Below, piece by piece: positions 4,815-7,450 of a DNA stretch of 7,450 bases. Source of the stretch: CAJQQY01 sp964352225. Lineage in GTDB: Bacteria > Bacteroidota > Bacteroidia > Chitinophagales > Saprospiraceae. The position numbers were made by a program, and so were the translations under genes. The first letter of the stretch is position 1, and the number at the start of each line of letters is the position of its first letter. The stretch is taken from contig CAYGRM010000335.1 of the NCBI GenBank assembly GCA_964352225.1, forward strand, positions 1-7,450, in the 5' to 3' direction. Under the pieces are notes generated by a model that saw nothing but the letters and a program-made list of their open reading frames with translations, was not told the origin of the DNA and did not search any database.

Positions 4815-7442
4815 ATGAAATCACGCGAAATTCGCCAAAAGTTTTTAGACTTTTTTGAAAGTAAGCATCACAAAATCGTGCCATCTGCGCCGATCGTGAA
4901 TAAAGATGACCCGACATTAATGTTTACTAATGCCGGAATGAACCAGTTTAAGGACTATTTCTTGGGAAATCAAGTTCCTGATAATAAGCGTGCCGCCGAT
5001 ACTCAAAAATGTCTCAGAGTAAGTGGAAAGCATAATGATTTGGAGGAAGTTGGGATTGATAGTTACCATCATACCATGTTTGAGATGTTGGGAAATTGGT
5101 CATTTGATGATTATTTTAAGGAAGAAGCGATTGATTGGGCTTGGGAATTATTGACGAAAGAATATGGCTTAGATTCAAGTAGATTATATGTATCTATTTT
5201 TGAAGGAGATGCAGAAGATGGTTTAGAGCCTGACAATGAGGCTAAGAAATTTTGGAAAAAACATGTCCCTGAAGATCGAATTTTACTTTTTGACAAAAAA
5301 GATAACTTTTGGGAAATGGGAGAAACTGGTCCATGCGGACCTTGTTCGGAAATTCATGTGGATTTGAGAAGCGATGAGGATCGAGCAAAAGTTGAAGGTG
5401 CCTCACTCGTAAATATGGATAATCCTGAAGTAATTGAGATTTGGAACTTAGTATTTATCCAGTTTAATCGAAAAGCTGACCGTAGCTTAGAAAGTCTTCC
5501 AGACAAACATATTGATACCGGAATGGGGTTCGAGCGATTAACAATGGCTCTGCAAGGCAAAAAATCAAATTATGAAACGGACATTTTTTTGCCGTCGATT
5601 AAATTTTTAGAAAAAAAATCGGGCAAAACCTATACTAACACCTATATGGATAAGGCTACTAAATCAGATATCGCCATGCGAGTTTTAGTAGATCATATTC
5701 GTGCAGTTAGTTTTGTCATTGCGGATGGTCAGATGCCTGATAATGGTGGCCCTGGTTATGTGATTCGTAGAATTCTTAGACGAGCGGTAAGATATTATTA
5801 CTCGTTTTTGGACTTGAAAGAACCTGTTTTGCATGAGTTAGTAATGATCTTGGCGGAAGACTTTAAAGATGTGTTCCCTGAATTAGATGCGCAGAAGGAT
5901 TTTGTTTCGAAAGTTGTTTTGGAAGAGGAAAGAGGATTTTTGAGAACTTTGGAATCTGGTCTAAAACGTTTTGAAAACCTTGAGGTGAATAATAATCAAC
6001 TTGATGGAAAAACGGCATTTGAACTACTAGACACTTACGGTTTTCCAATTGATTTGACTCGATTGATTGCTGCTGAAAAAGGTTGGACAGTTGATGATGC
6101 AGGTTTTGATGCGGCACTTTTAGAACAAAAAAATCGTTCTCGAGCTGATGCTAAAAAAGAAATGGGCGATTGGACTGAACTATCAAATGATCCAAATGTG
6201 GAATTCGTCGGATACGATGATTTAGTTGTTACTGATGCTAAAGTGGTAAAACATCGAACGGTAAAAATCAAAGATAAAAACCAATACCAAATTGTTTTAA
6301 GTAAAACTCCTTTTTATGCAGAAAGTGGTGGACAACGAGGCGATGTTGGAATGTTAGTATTTGGCGAAGAAAAAATTGCAGTCATTGATACCCAAAAAGA
6401 AAATGACTTAATTATTCATGTCGTAAAAAATTTCCCAAATGATTTTTCTAGCTTGACTAAAGCGGAAGTTCATGCAACAAAAAGAAGCGCAATTGAAAAA
6501 AATCACACCGCAGTTCACTTGATGCATGCAGCTTTGCATGAAGTGCTCGGAACACATGCTTTGCAAAAAGGACAAGATGTGGACAGCAAGCGTTTACGAT
6601 TCGATTTTTCTCATTTTCAAAAGGTGACTGATGAAGAAGTCGCTCAAATTGAAAAAATAGTCAATCAACGAATTCGAGAAAATATTGCTTTGGAAGAGGT
6701 GCGAAATATGCCAATTGAAGAAGCAAAAGACTTGGGAGCTACGATGTTGTTTGGAGAGAAATATGGCGATACTGTTCGAGTAATTACTTTCGACAAAGAC
6801 TTCTCGCAAGAGTTATGTGGAGGAACGCATGTTTCTGCAACAGGTAAAATTGGACTATTTAAAATCTTGAAAGAAGATTCCGTTGCCGCTGGTGTTCGTC
6901 GTATCGAAGCGGTAACTGCGGAAGCTGCGGAAGAGTTTTTAATAAAAGAATTACAAGAATTAAATGACATTAGAAACCTTTTCAAAAACCCTACTCGAAC
7001 TGCACAAAATGTGGAAGCATTGCAAGAAGAAAACAAAGCATTAGCAAAAGAAATCGAGCGATTACAAAATGCTCAGGCTGGTGCGTTGAAAGATGATTTG
7101 AAAAAGAATGCTACCCAAAAAGATGGTGTAAATTTCATCGCTGCTAAGCTTCCACTAAATGATGGGAAGGCCATCAAAACATTAGCAATGCAATTGGAAC
7201 AAGAACTAGGGGATGCATTAATCGTTTTTGCAGCTGAGGTAAAAGGAAAACCACAAATCATGGTTTCGATCAGTAAAAGTGTGGTCGAAGCAAAAGGTTT
7301 AAATGCTGGAAAAATAGTCAACGAGCTTGCTGCTGAAATTGGTGGCAGAGGTGGTGGGCAAGCATTTTTCGCAACTGCTGGAGGAAAAGATGTGAATGGA
7401 TTAGCGAATGCAATTGTCAAAGCAAAAGAGATGATGAATTAA
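4815..7442 (+). CDS. alaS: Alanyl-tRNA synthetase, complete
   Basis: This is a class II cytoplasmic enzyme that joins alanine to tRNA(Ala) and clears mischarged Ser- or Gly-tRNA(Ala). It has 875 residues, the normal bacterial length (E. coli 876). The catalytic core holds TNAGMNQFK (38-46), the motif 2 region with R69 and ending in HHTMFEMLGNWSF (85-97), NFWEMGETGPCGPCSE (164-179) and DTGMGFERL (234-242). The tRNA-recognition region includes DNGGPGYVIRRILRRA (309-324). The editing domain has TPFYAESGGQ (498-507) and the complete zinc set H564, H568, C668 and H672 in HTAVH and CGGTH, so editing should be intact. A coiled-coil stretch at about 710-750 leads to the C-Ala domain with GGRGGGQAF (843-850+). 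The ATG at 4815 gives the standard N-terminus (MKSREIRQKFLDFF) and has no Shine-Dalgarno site. It is divergent from the M23 gene. Only 8 bp follow the stop, so its downstream context and terminator are not visible. Confidence 0.99.
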   Translation: MKSREIRQKFLDFFESKHHKIVPSAPIVNKDDPTLMFTNAGMNQFKDYFLGNQVPDNKRAADTQKCLRVSGKHNDLEEVGIDSYHHTMFEMLGNWSFDDYFKEEAIDWAWELLTKEYGLDSSRLYVSIFEGDAEDGLEPDNEAKKFWKKHVPEDRILLFDKKDNFWEMGETGPCGPCSEIHVDLRSDEDRAKVEGASLVNMDNPEVIEIWNLVFIQFNRKADRSLESLPDKHIDTGMGFERLTMALQGKKSNYETDIFLPSIKFLEKKSGKTYTNTYMDKATKSDIAMRVLVDHIRAVSFVIADGQMPDNGGPGYVIRRILRRAVRYYYSFLDLKEPVLHELVMILAEDFKDVFPELDAQKDFVSKVVLEEERGFLRTLESGLKRFENLEVNNNQLDGKTAFELLDTYGFPIDLTRLIAAEKGWTVDDAGFDAALLEQKNRSRADAKKEMGDWTELSNDPNVEFVGYDDLVVTDAKVVKHRTVKIKDKNQYQIVLSKTPFYAESGGQRGDVGMLVFGEEKIAVIDTQKENDLIIHVVKNFPNDFSSLTKAEVHATKRSAIEKNHTAVHLMHAALHEVLGTHALQKGQDVDSKRLRFDFSHFQKVTDEEVAQIEKIVNQRIRENIALEEVRNMPIEEAKDLGATMLFGEKYGDTVRVITFDKDFSQELCGGTHVSATGKIGLFKILKEDSVAAGVRRIEAVTAEAAEEFLIKELQELNDIRNLFKNPTRTAQNVEALQEENKALAKEIERLQNAQAGALKDDLKKNATQKDGVNFIAAKLPLNDGKAIKTLAMQLEQELGDALIVFAAEVKGKPQIMVSISKSVVEAKGLNAGKIVNELAAEIGGRGGGQAFFATAGGKDVNGLANAIVKAKEMMN

Positions 7443-7450
7443 AATCATTT

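Noticed and set aside
4815..4850. T-box or other known leader riboswitch controlling alaS
   Set aside because: No T-box-like sequence or specifier-loop fold could be seen in the leader, and T-boxes are mainly found in Firmicutes and some Actinobacteria.
5111..7420. Several minus-strand open frames of 61-123 codons within alaS
   Set aside because: They are antisense to a complete, motif-rich synthetase frame; the serine- and phenylalanine-rich translations are typical of reversed coding sequence.

Overview
This AT-rich window comes from a member of the Bacteroidota. The evidence is two recognisable proteins of DUF3667 type (a family common in that phylum), an M23 peptidase with the N-terminal anchor and coiled-coil layout usual there, start codons without Shine-Dalgarno sites, and upstream motifs of the TAnnTTTG class. 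The class within the phylum cannot be fixed from the sequence.

Layout. Positions 1-1126 (minus) hold the first 375 codons of gatB, the tRNA amidotransferase B subunit, cut by the window edge. Positions 1208-3308 (minus) hold two adjacent paralogous membrane proteins, each with an N-terminal four-cysteine zinc-ribbon-like motif and about five hydrophobic segments; they are 13 bp apart and probably co-transcribed. The downstream copy appears to start with TTG. A strong intrinsic terminator (about 3370-3409) separates them from a membrane-anchored M23 (LytM-type) peptidase at 3430-4413 (minus). A 401-bp intergenic region (4414-4814) follows, and then a complete alaS (alanyl-tRNA synthetase) at 4815-7442 (plus), divergent from the peptidase gene.

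How the genes relate. gatB and alaS both supply aminoacyl-tRNAs. The M23 protein acts on, or regulates action on, the cell wall. The DUF3667 pair has no established function. No mobile element, CRISPR array, tRNA or rRNA was seen. The region reads as ordinary chromosomal housekeeping sequence. Its least explained parts are the DUF3667 pair and the intergenic region before alaS, which carries an 8-bp perfect inverted repeat and promoter-like motifs whose predicted transcripts would overlap head to head. I found no convincing new multi-gene system.
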